Assembly: GCA_037903475.1 (NCBI GenBank)
Contig: JBAJFG010000210.1
Span: 1 to 64,000 of the forward strand
Direction: 5' to 3'
DNA length: 64,000 nucleotides
Source of the DNA: Ancylostoma caninum
Taxonomy: Eukaryota; Nematoda; Chromadorea; Rhabditida; Ancylostomatidae
Position 1 is the first letter of the stretch; each line of letters begins with the position of its first letter. The notes beneath the pieces were generated by a model. It was not told where the DNA came from. It made no database searches and worked only from the letters and a program-made list of their open reading frames with translations. A program made the translations under genes and the position numbers. Positions 24,001 through 33,513 of the stretch are shown here, piece by piece.

Positions 24001-24118
24001 AAATTTTGGTGTCTTGACGTAGATCTGTTGCGAGGATAATTCCTTTTCAGATTTGTTGAGTGATCGTCCCAAGCGACCTATTCTCACCTTCGAGTTTGAC
24101 TCTCCCATCGAACAATGA
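12031..24118 (+). CDS. KIAA0930 (C22orf9) family protein, 13 coding exons
   Basis: Coding exons: 12031-12103, 12177-12281, 12359-12460, 12534-12604, 14103-14213, 14287-14367, 14465-14563, 20925-21065, 21622-21711, 22323-22424, 22488-22653, 22730-22879 and 24051-24118. Junction phases agree throughout and give about 452 aa; the human protein, from memory, is about 400. Recognised motifs in order are DDMIWYV, WEETVCLNLVLQ, FVTCAVCT, MDSKG, GECVCVELVARD, GSIRYDILKQVYD, GYAEMAVARV, AYLTYVTL and a C-terminal KRPILTF. Vertebrate KIAA0930 has the same blocks in the same order. The molecular function of the family is unknown to me. The N-terminal exon is the least certain: ATG 12031 is in frame, but an acceptor at 12001 would leave a short upstream ORF. 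The end of exon 10 could be 22415 instead. Introns 4, 7 and 8 are bloated by repeats. Confidence 0.9.
12104..12176 (+). other. Intron 1 with two in-phase acceptors
   Basis: Acceptors TTATAG (12146) and TTTCAG (12176) are 30 nt apart and both keep phase 1. The nearer one leaves only a 43-nt intron and would add ten residues; the farther one fits the nematode consensus better. Confidence 0.5.
12675..13195. mobile_element. Fold-back element with G-run and C-run arms
   Basis: The left arm (GAGCTAGCGGGTAAAATGGAG followed by a 14-base G run, about 12770-12810) is the inverted form of the right arm (a C run followed by AACTCCATTTTCTCCGAGC, about 12985-13020), with further inverted similarity outside and inside these blocks (for example TAATATGACCTGTCCT and its complement). 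The element lies in intron 4 of the KIAA0930-family gene. Confidence 0.6.
13216..13551 (+). other. Cys-rich coding-like ORF inside intron 4
   Basis: The frame is open for 111 codons between stops at 13213 and 13549. The C-terminal half reads SNLTSKEVQDVANVFLCKKC followed by GVYPDCSHPPREKC, a cluster of Cys with a His that resembles a zinc-binding knuckle. It has no clear ATG and no splice pair that would join it in phase to the flanking KIAA0930 exons. It may be a fragment of a transposon protein, a nested gene or an unused exon. Confidence 0.3.
14664..14775 (+). repeat. Left arm of a 4.8-kb inverted repeat pair
   Basis: CGTTCGGTGCGATCCAATTA and the next about 90 bp recur in inverted orientation at 19370-19492. 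Both lie in intron 7 of the KIAA0930-family gene. They could be the terminal inverted repeats of one large element filling the intron, or two separate copies of a small one. Confidence 0.6.
14776..19369. repeat. Intron 7 filling: GC-rich dispersed repeats in AT-rich DNA
   Basis: GC-rich islands at about 14776-15040, 15625-15930, 16850-17045 and 18740-19230 alternate with AT-rich single-copy-looking sequence. The block at 16960-17015 is inverted relative to 18745-18797 (shared CGCGATGTCGCGCGCGCG-like core). The 19000-19230 block shares its order of words (GGGCCACG, CCGGG, GACGAGTCTCG, CTTATATAC) with 44200-44440. A 119-codon ORF at 14703-15062 and others in these islands follow from high GC content and have no motif. 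Confidence 0.5.
18823..18854. repeat. Perfect 13-bp-stem hairpin
   Basis: ATGACTCCCGCTC and GAGCGGGAGTCAT pair perfectly around a 6-base loop. It lies in the GC-rich repeat of intron 7. Confidence 0.85.
19370..19492 (-). repeat. Right arm of the 4.8-kb inverted repeat pair
   Basis: This is the inverted counterpart of 14664-14775, with a few mismatches (for example CTAGAAATATG against CTAGAGATATG). Confidence 0.6.
19500..20924. other. Rest of intron 7, AT-rich
   Basis: No exon was recognised. A pyrimidine-rich stretch (TCTC runs) lies at about 19615-19690. The stretch ends in the TTTCCAG acceptor of exon 8. Confidence 0.5.
21093..21579. mobile_element. MITE with about 125-bp terminal inverted repeats in intron 8
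   Basis: The left end GGCACTATCCAACTTTACTG and the right end (inverted form, ending GAATAGTGCC) match for about 125 bp, including TTTTGTACCGTAACCCCATT and a G-run/C-run. A third, inverted copy of the inner block sits between the arms (about 21300-21390). The element fills most of intron 8 of the KIAA0930-family gene. No transposase frame is present. Confidence 0.7.
22880..24050. other. Intron 12, AT-rich
   Basis: The 1.17-kb intron contains poly-A stretches near 23220 and 23290 and a duplicated AATGTACACA block near 23330-23370. A minor acceptor CTGCAG at 22979 would add only DR and a stop; I rejected it in favour of 24051, which restores the family C-terminus. Confidence 0.6.
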
Positions 24119-25054
24119 TTTTTTTCTTGCGTTGTACCGCTCATGCTGTTCGTTTATGCTTGTGTTTGTTGTCAAGGTTTCATTTGTAATATACGTCTGA
24201 ACTCCGCAGAGTTGAGTTATAACTAACACGAAATTCTTTGTGATGTACGTATGTTATTATCTATCGGTATTGTTGGTGACATCTCCTGGTTTCCTATGGA
24301 TCTCTCTGATTCTTCTATCTTGTAGAAGAGAAGTCCTACATCATTTGTCTTTCCGTATAGATCGTGTCCTCCTAGATGATCAACTGTTTCTTCAACGAAT
24401 GAGCTGAATTAAACTGACACTCGTTGTGTTCGTTTTCTGTTTGGATGAAACTGCAAGACCAATCTGAAATCGGTGTGCTTCATGGCGCACCTACTGCGAC
24501 GATGATTTTCAAAAACATACAAGATGTTACGACATTCTGAATAGTTGTGGTGACATGAAATGATACTCACTAGTTGAAAGAAGCATGTCCACAATATGCT
24601 GCTAATCAGGTACGGCTACACCGGGAACTAACAGGGCTTGATTAATGTTAATGAACATGCGAATAAAGTTGCTGAAGTGTCTATTGATGGGAAGAATGAA
24701 TGAGTGGAATTGCGAATTCGATCTCCACACCTTCTGATATTCAGGGATTTTCTTCGCCCTCCGACTATGGAAAAGTGCGGAAAAACTAGTTTTAGAGGGT
24801 GACTGAGTTCAATATTTCCCACTTGGGCTGCCACCGATTATTGTGCAATTTTTGACCAGTAAACTGCTTCACCACACCGTAGTCATAGGACCAAAAAAAA
24901 AGCGCTTTCTTAAAAATCTTTTCTCACAACCGTTGGCATCCATGGTAATACATAAACATAGTGTGACAATTCTTGGTAGGGAGTTTCACGATGGTTTTTC
25001 TGAAGTTTCCAGGAATAGGTATGTAGGAAATAACATTTTCAGAAAGTGAGTTAG
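24119..25054. other. Gap downstream of the KIAA0930-family gene
   Basis: No firm exon. A TTCAG acceptor near 24750 followed by a short open frame (GFSSPSDYGKVRKN) is the only coding-like hint. No clear AATAAA was seen close to the stop at 24118. Confidence 0.4.
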
Positions 25055-25273
25055 GTAAATGCAAGAGATGGCCTCCACAACTCTCGGGAACTTAGTGAAA
25101 GAGACGGTGAGCAGGTGCAAATTGACCGTTCTCGTTCATATGTACCAGCAACCAAACAAAATAGGAATCCACCAATTCAGGAAAATGGAGCAGCTCCTAG
25201 CATTTACGAAGTTCAGGAGCAGCCAGAGTACTTTGCCGAAAATATAACAAAATTTCATAGGATGAGTTACTAG
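25055..25273 (+). CDS. Possible exon, unassigned, hydrophilic
   Basis: The frame runs 72 codons to TAG 25271 and reads as a convincing disordered peptide (for example RSRSYVPATKQNRNPPIQEN and SIYEVQEQPEYFAENITKFH). It has no ATG and the acceptor is unclear, since an in-frame TAG sits just upstream at 25052. A GACG|GTGAGC donor lies inside at about 25106. It may belong with the exon at 25823-25951. No family was recognised; it resembles a cytoplasmic tail or linker. Confidence 0.35.
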   Translation, partial: VNARDGLHNSRELSERDGEQVQIDRSRSYVPATKQNRNPPIQENGAAPSIYEVQEQPEYFAENITKFHRMSY

Positions 25274-25822
25274 ATAGCATTCTCGAGAACAGGGACATAT
25301 AGAAATGGTGGTAATAGTCTTTACCATTCTCTGCAAATTGTTTATCTGCCAACATATTGGCGACTATACTAGAGAGAGTGTTGTCTTCTCCAACTTATGG
25401 CTTTTCGATCTCTGTCCGGGGTTTGTAAGGGCCTCATTCATGCACTCTACAGGAGTTTTTAGTGGTTCTTCAATTCTTCAACTAATGCCACAACTTCTCA
25501 GTATGATCAGATAAAACGTTTCGAATCACTTTCCACTGCACAATGCGCGATCAACACCACTTTTAAGTCTCTGTGTATACATTCACGTAATGGCCACTTT
25601 ACACCACCGGAATTCCGAGTTCCATTACTTCCGATACTCCAGTGTTTTTAGAAATCCGAATTCTGGAACTTCGAATTTGATTTCCTGTTATCCTGGATGG
25701 GAAGTATTGGCCACCAAATCCAAAAGCCACCGGTGAAAGTCTCGATAGATAGATTGTACCAAGAGAAATCCTTGTACCACAATTAAAAACATACTATTGT
25801 TAATTTACCAATTTTCGCTCAG

Positions 25823-25951
25823 AAACCGAAGAGAACACGTCTAACGGGTTTTTCAACACGATGATTACGCACTTTGCACAAAACTACAGAACTATAGACG
25901 ATCTTGACCGTCCCGCTTATGAGGCGCTTAGGAAACGTGAAGTAGCAAGTG
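25823..25951 (+). CDS. Probable exon, unassigned
   Basis: After the acceptor TTTCGCTCAG the phase-1 frame reads TEENTSNGFFNTMITHFAQN then YRTIDDLDRPAYEALRKREV to a possible donor G|GTAATA at 25951. The frame stays open further through a C run (NNPPPPPSPELSR) to a second donor GG|GTATGC at 25992. Composition is strongly protein-like. I do not recognise the family. Confidence 0.4.
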
Positions 25952-26458
25952 GTAATAACCCCCCCCCCCCTCCATCTCCCGAGTTAAGCCGGGTATGCCG
26001 TCCAGTGGATTATCGAACACTTACCACCCGCGCACGTTAAGCCCCGTCAGGACAGTGTATGGAAATCCGCTGTTCCTATTCTTTTTTTTTTCTGGAAAAG
26101 GTGGTTCAGCTTTGATTGGGATGATTAGTAAAGCTCTGAAGTGAGTTAGCGCACCTTATGAATCACGTTTGGCTGAGCGTTTCCAAGAACAGAGGGGCAA
26201 GCTGGCCTGACGCTACGCGTGCGGATGGGGTCTTGCGACGATGTCGCCTCAGGCGTTCAGTTTATTTGGGTCGGATTAAGCTCGGGCCTCCAACAACGTT
26301 TTGAAGGAGGCTTCAAATCCGCGTTGGGGTTTGGGAAGTCATTAGGATCCACAACATGGAACACACTACACTTCGGCCCAAATAACGTATTTCGAAATCC
26401 AAAAGTTCGGAAAAGCTCCACTTTCGAATCCCACTTCCTCAACTTGAGCTACACTATT

Positions 26459-26577
26459 TCACAATTGCATATATCTATAACATTCTCTGATAACTGCGCA
26501 GCATGAAAGCATCCCGAACGGCGTGATAGTTCGAGCAGAAACCCTAGCAGCAATGGTTCCCAGTTGCTGCGTTCGTG
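26459..26577 (-). CDS. Possible minus-strand exon, unassigned
   Basis: On the minus strand the acceptor AATGCAG precedes a frame beginning RTQQLGTIAARVSARTITPF that closes at TGA 26461-26459. It joins in phase 1 to the candidate exon at 26646-26703. The join would read RKL-S-RTQQL. No family was recognised. Confidence 0.28.
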
Positions 26578-26645
26578 CTGCATTGTTACCAGAGTCATTC
26601 AATCGAAAAAGAGCATCGCGAAGCGAAAGTGAGATAATAACTCAC

Positions 26646-26703
26646 ATAATTTGCGGATCAAGTCTTGTTCTTTGTGTCTGTTTTTCGCGAGCAGCGAGCA
26701 TAG
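26646..26703 (-). CDS. Possible minus-strand exon, unassigned
   Basis: Between CCTAG and the donor GTGAGT the minus strand reads LCSLLAKNRHKEQDLIRKL in phase 0 to 1. The donor fits the consensus well; the acceptor is mediocre. It pairs with 26459-26577. Confidence 0.28.
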
Positions 26704-27084
26704 CTAGGACTGCATGAAATACAGAACACAACTGCTTTTGTACAAATCACTTAGTCAATAACTCTGCAAATCAATCACACAAACACACCCTCAGCGTTGC
26801 CGCCCTGTGCGACTGTCACACCCTTCTAGTTCAAAACAAACTTATCCTAAAAACTTCATACTTTGCCAAAGTTCTGAATAAAAACTGACAAAAATTATTG
26901 TGAAAAGAGAATAAGCATCACGAGCATCTTTTCCCACCAATCTTCTCTCTCTTTCCTCGTCGACTTTCACCGACACGACACGGCTCATTTCTAATAAACA
27001 GAAAAAGTTCCAACTGATGACTATATAATACTACTACTTCACCTGCATAACAAGAGAAACCATCGCTTTGGAACATCTTCAGGG

Positions 27085-27230
27085 AGGTGATCCACGGGGT
27101 ATGTGAGATACATGGGGTGGGTGCGCAAGTTATTGTGTAGGCTTTTGACTGAAATTCTGAAAAGGGAGGTAATCCACAGGGTTGACGAGATACACGGGGT
27201 GGGTGCGCAAGTTATTGTCTACGCTTTCAT
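27085..27230 (+). repeat. Two-copy tandem duplication
   Basis: GGGAGGT(G/A)ATCCAC, GAGATACA, GGGGTGGGTGCGCAAGTTATTGT and the following words occur twice, with a spacing of about 90 bp. Confidence 0.7.
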
Positions 27231-27579
27231 CTGAGATAGTGGCCCCGCGTGCTTTTTATGTGCCACGTGTCATCATATTATGATGGTGTTGCTGTTAAAG
27301 TTGCATTAGAATATTCGCAGGCATTTTTAGTTAACTGCTAATCAACAGTAATAACTCGGAGTAACAACCACTTGTGATGTCCACCCTTCTAAAAAATTCT
27401 GACGGAATTGAACAGATTCAGAGCCCATCGAACATATGGATAATATGCTACAGTTTACATTATTTGAGCTCTAGCAATACCGCAATGGACGGGCATGTTG
27501 GCATTAGATAGTAATGTTTCGCTATGATACGCAAATAAAGATAACGAAATGGCTAGCAGAAATCAAGAAAAATCCGTAG

Positions 27580-28165
27580 CCTTACAGCCTTGTGCCCCTT
27601 CCACTCGGACCCGTACCCGCAAAAATTGAAGCATTGCGGAAGTCGGCCAGCTCCGTTCGAATGCGGTATACAAGAGAACACTCCTCCTGGAGAACCTAAC
27701 TTTGTGATAGTGTTAATGCTGTCCTCTGGTAGATTCTCACTGTCTTCATCAATTCCAAACTCCTTACATGTTTCTTTTTGCACATACCCACGACCATGAC
27801 TTTGTTGACAACATTGGAGGATCGACGTACATATGCCCCCTTCCACTCGGCCCCTTTTACCACTTCACCATTGCGCTAAAAGGAATCAAGACAAACCCGT
27901 TGCCTTGGACCCGTGTGCCCTTTCCACTTGAACATGTATGCCCCCTTCCACTCGGGCCCGTGTGCCCTTTCCACCAGGACCCGCGCCACTTTATCATTGG
28001 GCCAAAAGGAATCAAGACAAACCCGTTGCCTTGGACCCGTGTGCCCCTTCCACTTGAACGTGTATGCCACCTTCTACTCGGGCCCGTGTCACTTTTACTC
28101 GGCCCCTTGCACCACTTTACTATTGGGCCAAAAGGAATCAAGGCAAATCTGTAGCCTTGGACTCG
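27580..28165 (+). repeat. About 120-bp tandem repeat, degenerate
   Basis: The block GGCCAAAAGGAATCAAG followed by ACAAACCCGTTGCC, TGGACCCGTGTGCCC and TTCCACTTGAACATGTATGC recurs about three times with shorter CCTTCCACTCGGGCCCG sub-units between. Both strands show long ORFs here (for example 27768-28154 plus and 27857-28141 minus) that are repeat translations. Confidence 0.75.
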
Positions 28166-29075
28166 TTACTTCACTATAATATGTATATCGTAACCTACGC
28201 CTCAAAAAAAAAAACTTCGTGGTCCTGTCTTTACTTTTTCCTGACTTACACACTCATCATATGTTGATATAATTGAACGATCTGAAAATTTTATGTACCG
28301 GCAAGCATAAATGCAACGTGAAGATGCCAGATTCTTGTAAGTGCAATGCCGATGGAGTGTGAACTACAAATAGAAACATTTAAACATGCGAGTTCAAGAC
28401 CGAATATTCGAATCCTCTTATATAAATCATGGTAGTGCAACAAAATTTTCTAGAGCGCAGGCAAAGGGGGAATAGCACGTGATCGCATGCTTCAGCCGTG
28501 AGGCTCAATTATAGACTGTGGCTCGCGAGGATGCGCAGCTGACGGGGCATTCGGCCGATGTTTTGTCATAGGTGCCTAGACGTGGTGGGAGTCGGGTGCA
28601 TTTGGGATTTCGCGGTGGGACCAGCGGCTAGCGGTCTCGAGCCCTCCAAGCGAGACAGTGTTTGCAACGATCAGGCGTTGCACAGCAGCAATGTACGGAG
28701 CAGAGTAGCCACTCTGATGGAGCTTTGTCCATAACTGCACTCAATCTTGGAATGCTGGACGTGAATCACTTCGAAAGGATGAGTGGAGGCGTAACGATAG
28801 GATTCACTCGGTTTCCTTGTGTAGGATGTGCTCCTTGCGCACCTCTCACTATTGAGGTCCTTGGGGATTATGCAGCTTGAGGATTCGTCTGTTTTTAAGA
28901 AGGGCAGTACAATCAAATGCACAGGATGAACGAACGAAGAACACGTCATTATAAGCTGTTGTGACATTTTCTGGAAACAGTTGTGCAACTGATCAATATT
29001 TCTAAATATTTCCTAACATTCTCCCATTTTTTCCAAGATTTGCAAGGAGTGCTGGTGCACTGGTGACGAACTGAT
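28166..29075. other. Gap: no gene recognised
   Basis: A moderately GC-rich island (about 28480-28880) carries ORFs on both strands without recognisable motifs or clear splice pairs. Confidence 0.4.
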
Positions 29076-29410
29076 GTGCCGGGGCCCCGTAGTTCAGAAC
29101 AAAATCAGGATGGGTGTCCACCGTTCGAGAAAGGGTGGGCCTTTGTGGAGAAAACGGCAGGATACGGGTCAATCGTTGGAGACGAGGTCCGCAGGAGCCC
29201 ATCAGTGGGGAAATTCCAGGGGACGAGTCCACGGATGGGGATTGGGTCCGCCGTGGCCCAACAGTCTGAAAACGGCAGGATAGTGGTCCATCAATGGAGA
29301 ATGAGTCCGCATGATTCCCATTAGTGGGGAATACGTTAGCATACGGATCCAAGGATGGAGAATGGGTCCGCCGTGGCCCAATATTGGAGAGAACATCAAG
29401 ATGCACGTCT
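29076..29410 (+). repeat. Degenerate tandem repeat with GGGTCCGCCGTGGCCCAA units
   Basis: Words GGATGGGGATTGGGTCCGCC, GTGGCCCAA, CATCA(G/A)TGG and GAAAACGGCAGGATA recur several times with a spacing of about 60-120 bp. ORFs on both strands are repeat translations. Confidence 0.65.
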
Positions 29411-29419
29411 ACCGATGAA

Positions 29420-32400
29420 GTAGGGGCACGTTACGCACTCATTTGTGTCTCATTCGACCACCTCTTCTTCCACCCTGTATATTGAAGCAGAAGCTCATCA
29501 GTTGGAATATCTCAGCGATGTTAAGCTTGAATCATTTCAGATGATTATTCACACGGCATTGGTTACACTATGTTGTTCACAAGTACTAAAGCCATGTGGA
29601 AGACACCCCTGCGCGGAGTTGAAGGTGGCCGCTCACAAAGGGTCCATAGGCATGTAAGAAATGTGACAAAAAGTAGGTAATATCATTGCATCGGAAATTA
29701 GCTTTACATGTAGGTGCGTGATTAAAAATTTGCAAGCAAGGCTAGGATCGCGAGAAGATTCGAGGCCTGACGAGGGGGCCAGGTCTGTAGAATATACGCA
29801 ACTCATAGGAAGGATTTTGTATTTGAGCTCAGTTAATGATTAGTTTTGCTTATTTGCTAGTTTTCTAAGCATTTCGCACGTGTGAAGCTTTTGCACATAC
29901 CTCGAGTGGCTGCCCCAGCCCACTTCTAGCGTCCCGAAGGGGCGCTAGTATGTTCGTAAATTCGGCCCCAGAATTACCCCACTATTCAAACTATTCATTC
30001 ATTCGGATAGTCCGAAATGTTTAATATTCGAATAATTCATTCATTCGCACATTGCTGAAAGTGGGATATTCGAGCATATTCCGAATAATTGAAATCTGAC
30101 AGTATTCGAATTTTCGAATATTTGAAGAATCGTCGAAAATCTCCAAGTACACAGTATACTCCACGTGGAGTATAGCACTGTGTCGCCATCGTTGGCGATC
30201 CATGGTTGACAATAAGAAGTGAAAAGTTAGTCGTTCAACTAAATGTTCGCAACTCACTCTCGGAATTGGATCCCTCCTGATTAATCTCTCTCTACTGCAT
30301 CCAATTCAGTTGTCAACATGTATGAATAATAAACACTCGCCCAATGAAATTCCAAGTGAGATCGTGCACTCTTACCCTTCTCCTTTATTCTCACAAGATA
30401 GCGAGCCCTTACTGGTTCTCATACTGCAGATCTGGAGAAGGAAAATGTGCGAGAAGAAAAAGAATACAAAAAAGAGGTTCAAGAGAAGGAAAAAAGAGCT
30501 GCTCGTTTTCACTTCTATCGTAACTCTATAGTACTACTAGACGGTGTACCCAGCTTCGCTCGGATATTTAATTCCTCCCGACCATTTAAAGCTGATGCCA
30601 AATTTGTTGAACCGAAAAACCCTTCCAAAATGTTCATCATCTGGTGATCAGCTCAAGTGACACTTCTTCAGCCTGCCCCCCCCCCCTTCCCTCAAAAAAT
30701 GGGGTAAAGTGCTTGACTGGTAAATGAATTCTTACAAAGTGCTTGTTTTATCCACGTTCAGCGTTTCGGACAGTCCCTGAAGGCACGTTTTTACCGACCC
30801 GTGTGCAAAAAAATTCAGAAAATCAATATAAAAGATAAATCGATATTTCGCCCAAAATGATTGCCATATCCGTGTTCAGCGCATTGAGCTGCCCCAACAG
30901 ACATGTCGTCATCGCCCCCTGGGCAAAGATGGCGAGAAATCAATAAAATAGATGAATTGATAATTTGGCGCAAAATGGTCGTCATATTCGTGCTCTGCGC
31001 ATTGAGGTACTCCAGTAGGCATGTTCTCGCTATCCCCGGTCAAGAAGAGCGAAAAATCAATAAAATCGATATAATCGATGAGCCAATCGATAATCCCAGG
31101 TGTAGCCAAGCCAATCGATAATCCCAGGTGCAGCAAAGTAGCCTATAACCTCCGCCGGCCCCTGAGGAACCTACATGCAAAATTTGGTCCCGATCGGTTC
31201 ATCCTCCGCGATTTCTATTCCGAACATACAAACATACAAACAAACAAACAAACAGAGGAAACTTGAAGCATAAGATAACATAAGACGAATAAACACTAAA
31301 GAACTTAGGAAACGATATAACTTAGGCCAAACTACGAAATCGGTCCGTTTTCGAAATTCCCTTGGGGACCCTGCGTATCGACAATGCAATAGAGTTGACG
31401 CGCAGTATCAGACCCGTTTTCGGGGCTTAGCGACCTTATCTTTTAATATAGTAGGATTCGATTTCGTCTCGGCTTTACTTGATAATATCAAATCGACACT
31501 AAGAGACGAATGATTGGCATGGTTTCCAAATTCCCATGTTTTGATCCATCTAAATCTCGGGCACACTGAGTAAAAATGTGTATAACTCTGCCTTCAGAAT
31601 CTATCAATCAGAGATTCTGTTCCTGTTCTTCCTTTCACACCAGTGCCAAAGCAGGAACAGTGACACGAATAGGGCACAAGATAATCTATGATTGTTGGTT
31701 GATTAGGTGTTGCCATGATGATCTGAATTTCGTCCTCTGAATTCGGAATGGATATATTTCGTGACCTTAATCAGTGCCCACGCAGAGCGCCACCTCCTGC
31801 TTCTCCTCTTGGTTTTCATGAGTTTTTATTTTCGAGTAAAAGAGCCACCGCGCAGGATGCAACAAAAAATTACGACTCCTCCCTCATAAGCTCGCCGTTA
31901 TCTCGCCGTTATTTTATCAAGAACATATCGAAACTGATGTAATCTGTAATTATTTTTGACCTTGAGTTTTGAGAAAGCACGGTTAGAAGTGAAAGTTATT
32001 CGCCAAGGTTCCATATCATGAAATTAAAGGCACTGTCTCACCTCATTTTCGATTCTGGGATATCAACAGAATCTGGATCTACTTGACGCGCCGAGTTCAG
32101 CAATGTATATGATTTCTAATAAAACTAAAGTGCTGCCCTGAGCGGTTTCTGGGATGTGTGCTGCTATTGATCGAAGTGCTTTTCGAAAATCAAGTGGGTC
32201 GCGCGGCTGTTGCGAATTCTGCAGCAAATTTCATTTTTAACATCTCGCTTGCACTGATTTTTCAATGATTGCTCTTTATGTTATTCCTTATGCCTCTCTC
32301 TCCCTCTTCCTCTCTGTCCCTCTCATTGTCTCTATATTTAGTAATCGGTAAATAAAAAGTAAAAATAGTCAGGCCAACTCGCTTTCTCAGATCATTTCGT

Positions 32401-32501
32401 TGAACTATGTCCGATGCGTGCAACTCTTGCAGTGTATCAGAATGCTACGAGGATTTTGACTACACTCCAAGTTATTTGACACAGGAGTCCAGCTCTGAAA
32501 A
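29420..32501. other. Repeat-rich gap
   Basis: The stretch holds a copy of the CTAG-hairpin repeat (29926-29948), a TTCGAATA-rich stretch (30000-30135), a dispersed element (about 30530-31440) beginning GTGTACCCAGCTTCGCTCGG, a sequence also seen near 17409, and containing an AAACATAC microsatellite (about 31225-31255), and AT-rich sequence. No exon was recognised. Confidence 0.45.
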
Positions 32502-32825
32502 TATCAGGTAGGTGCGAAATTAACTGCCGTTTTGGGATATGCACAAGTAAACTTCCCTCTTCTGTAAAAATTGAACAATTTCAGGAGAATTTGTGTGACC
32601 TTCTGAAAGGGTTTTTCCTCCTCTTTCAAAAGCCGCTTGAAAATTCTGGCTAGCTTTTTTCATAGCACCTTTTTGTAGAGCCGCGAACAAATGACGAGCC
32701 GAAACGATTCGCGGGTGATCGTAGTTAATGACTTCAAACTCGATCACTCTGAACCGGAGGTGTCCGCTAATCTTGCGTTTGTTTTGACTTGAAATCACCT
32801 TCCCAAAGGACAGTGAGGTAGGAAT

Positions 32826-33029
32826 ATGCTATGTTTTCTTCCTATGATTTTAAACTTAAACCATGGTCGTGGTCGCGGGATGTCGCTAGACGATCAGGCG
32901 TTGAAGGCAGCCGTGGAACCTAAACCAGATCTTACCATCCGGACGATGAGAGCAGGGATGGACGCTCATTATATCACAGTTTCAAAACATCTGACTACAA
33001 TCAACAAGGTAAGAAAGGTGCGGACGTGA
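32826..33029 (+). pseudogene. mariner transposase N-terminal fragment
   Basis: The frame contains a helix-turn-helix-like stretch (DLTIRTMRAGMDAHYITVSK) followed by NKVRKV, the order seen in the DNA-binding domain of Hsmar1-type transposases, where KxGKVKKLDKWVPH-like sequence follows. The continuation is broken by a stop and then by the gypsy LTR at 33088. Confidence 0.65.
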
Positions 33030-33083
33030 ACACCCCACGATTTGACTGATGATCAGCGTCTCACCCGATGTCACATCTTTTCT

Positions 33084-33087
33084 AACT
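33084..33087. repeat. Target-site duplication AACT, left
   Basis: AACT directly abuts the 5' LTR and is repeated at 40517-40520 after the 3' LTR. Confidence 0.85.
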
Positions 33088-33365
33088 TGTCATGGAAAGA
33101 GGACCAAGCCACGGGGCTGAAGAGGTCAAGCCATCTTTGACATACAAGCGGGAAGAACTGTCCGCCCACCCGGCTGGCAGTAACGACGCGGACCCTCCTC
33201 GGTGGCGGTCGCCCCGAACCCTCCGACACCGACGCCCCGATATTCCGCTATACACTTGTTTTTATTTATTCGTTGATTTCGTTACTCCAATAAACTGTTT
33301 TTCCTGTCTTTGTCCTTCGTGTGCGCCCCAGTGGTTTCTTCCAGCCTACTTCCACCGATATTACA
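33088..33365 (+). repeat. 5' LTR of gypsy element
   Basis: The LTR begins TGTCATGG and ends GATATTACA. It carries an AATAAA-type signal (CAATAAACTG at about 33290) and a GC-rich middle. Confidence 0.92.
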
Positions 33366-33378
33366 TGGGGGCCGAACC
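33366..33378 (+). promoter_or_regulatory. Primer-binding site, tRNA-Pro type
   Basis: TGGGGGCCGAACC starts at the base after the 5' LTR. A primer-binding site starting TGGGGG is known from elements primed by tRNA-Pro, whose discriminator base is C. The fit to a nematode tRNA-Pro with acceptor GGCCGAA is from memory. Confidence 0.75.
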
Positions 33379-33513
33379 TAAGGCCTTCTGGAAGTAGATT
33401 GGAACCAAACCACGCCAAGTATTGACTGATCCACGAAGAGATCGCTGTGTGACAAGGTTCAAAGTCCACGAAGGGACAGAGAACATACAGATCGTCTCGC
33501 GCAAGTTTTCTGT

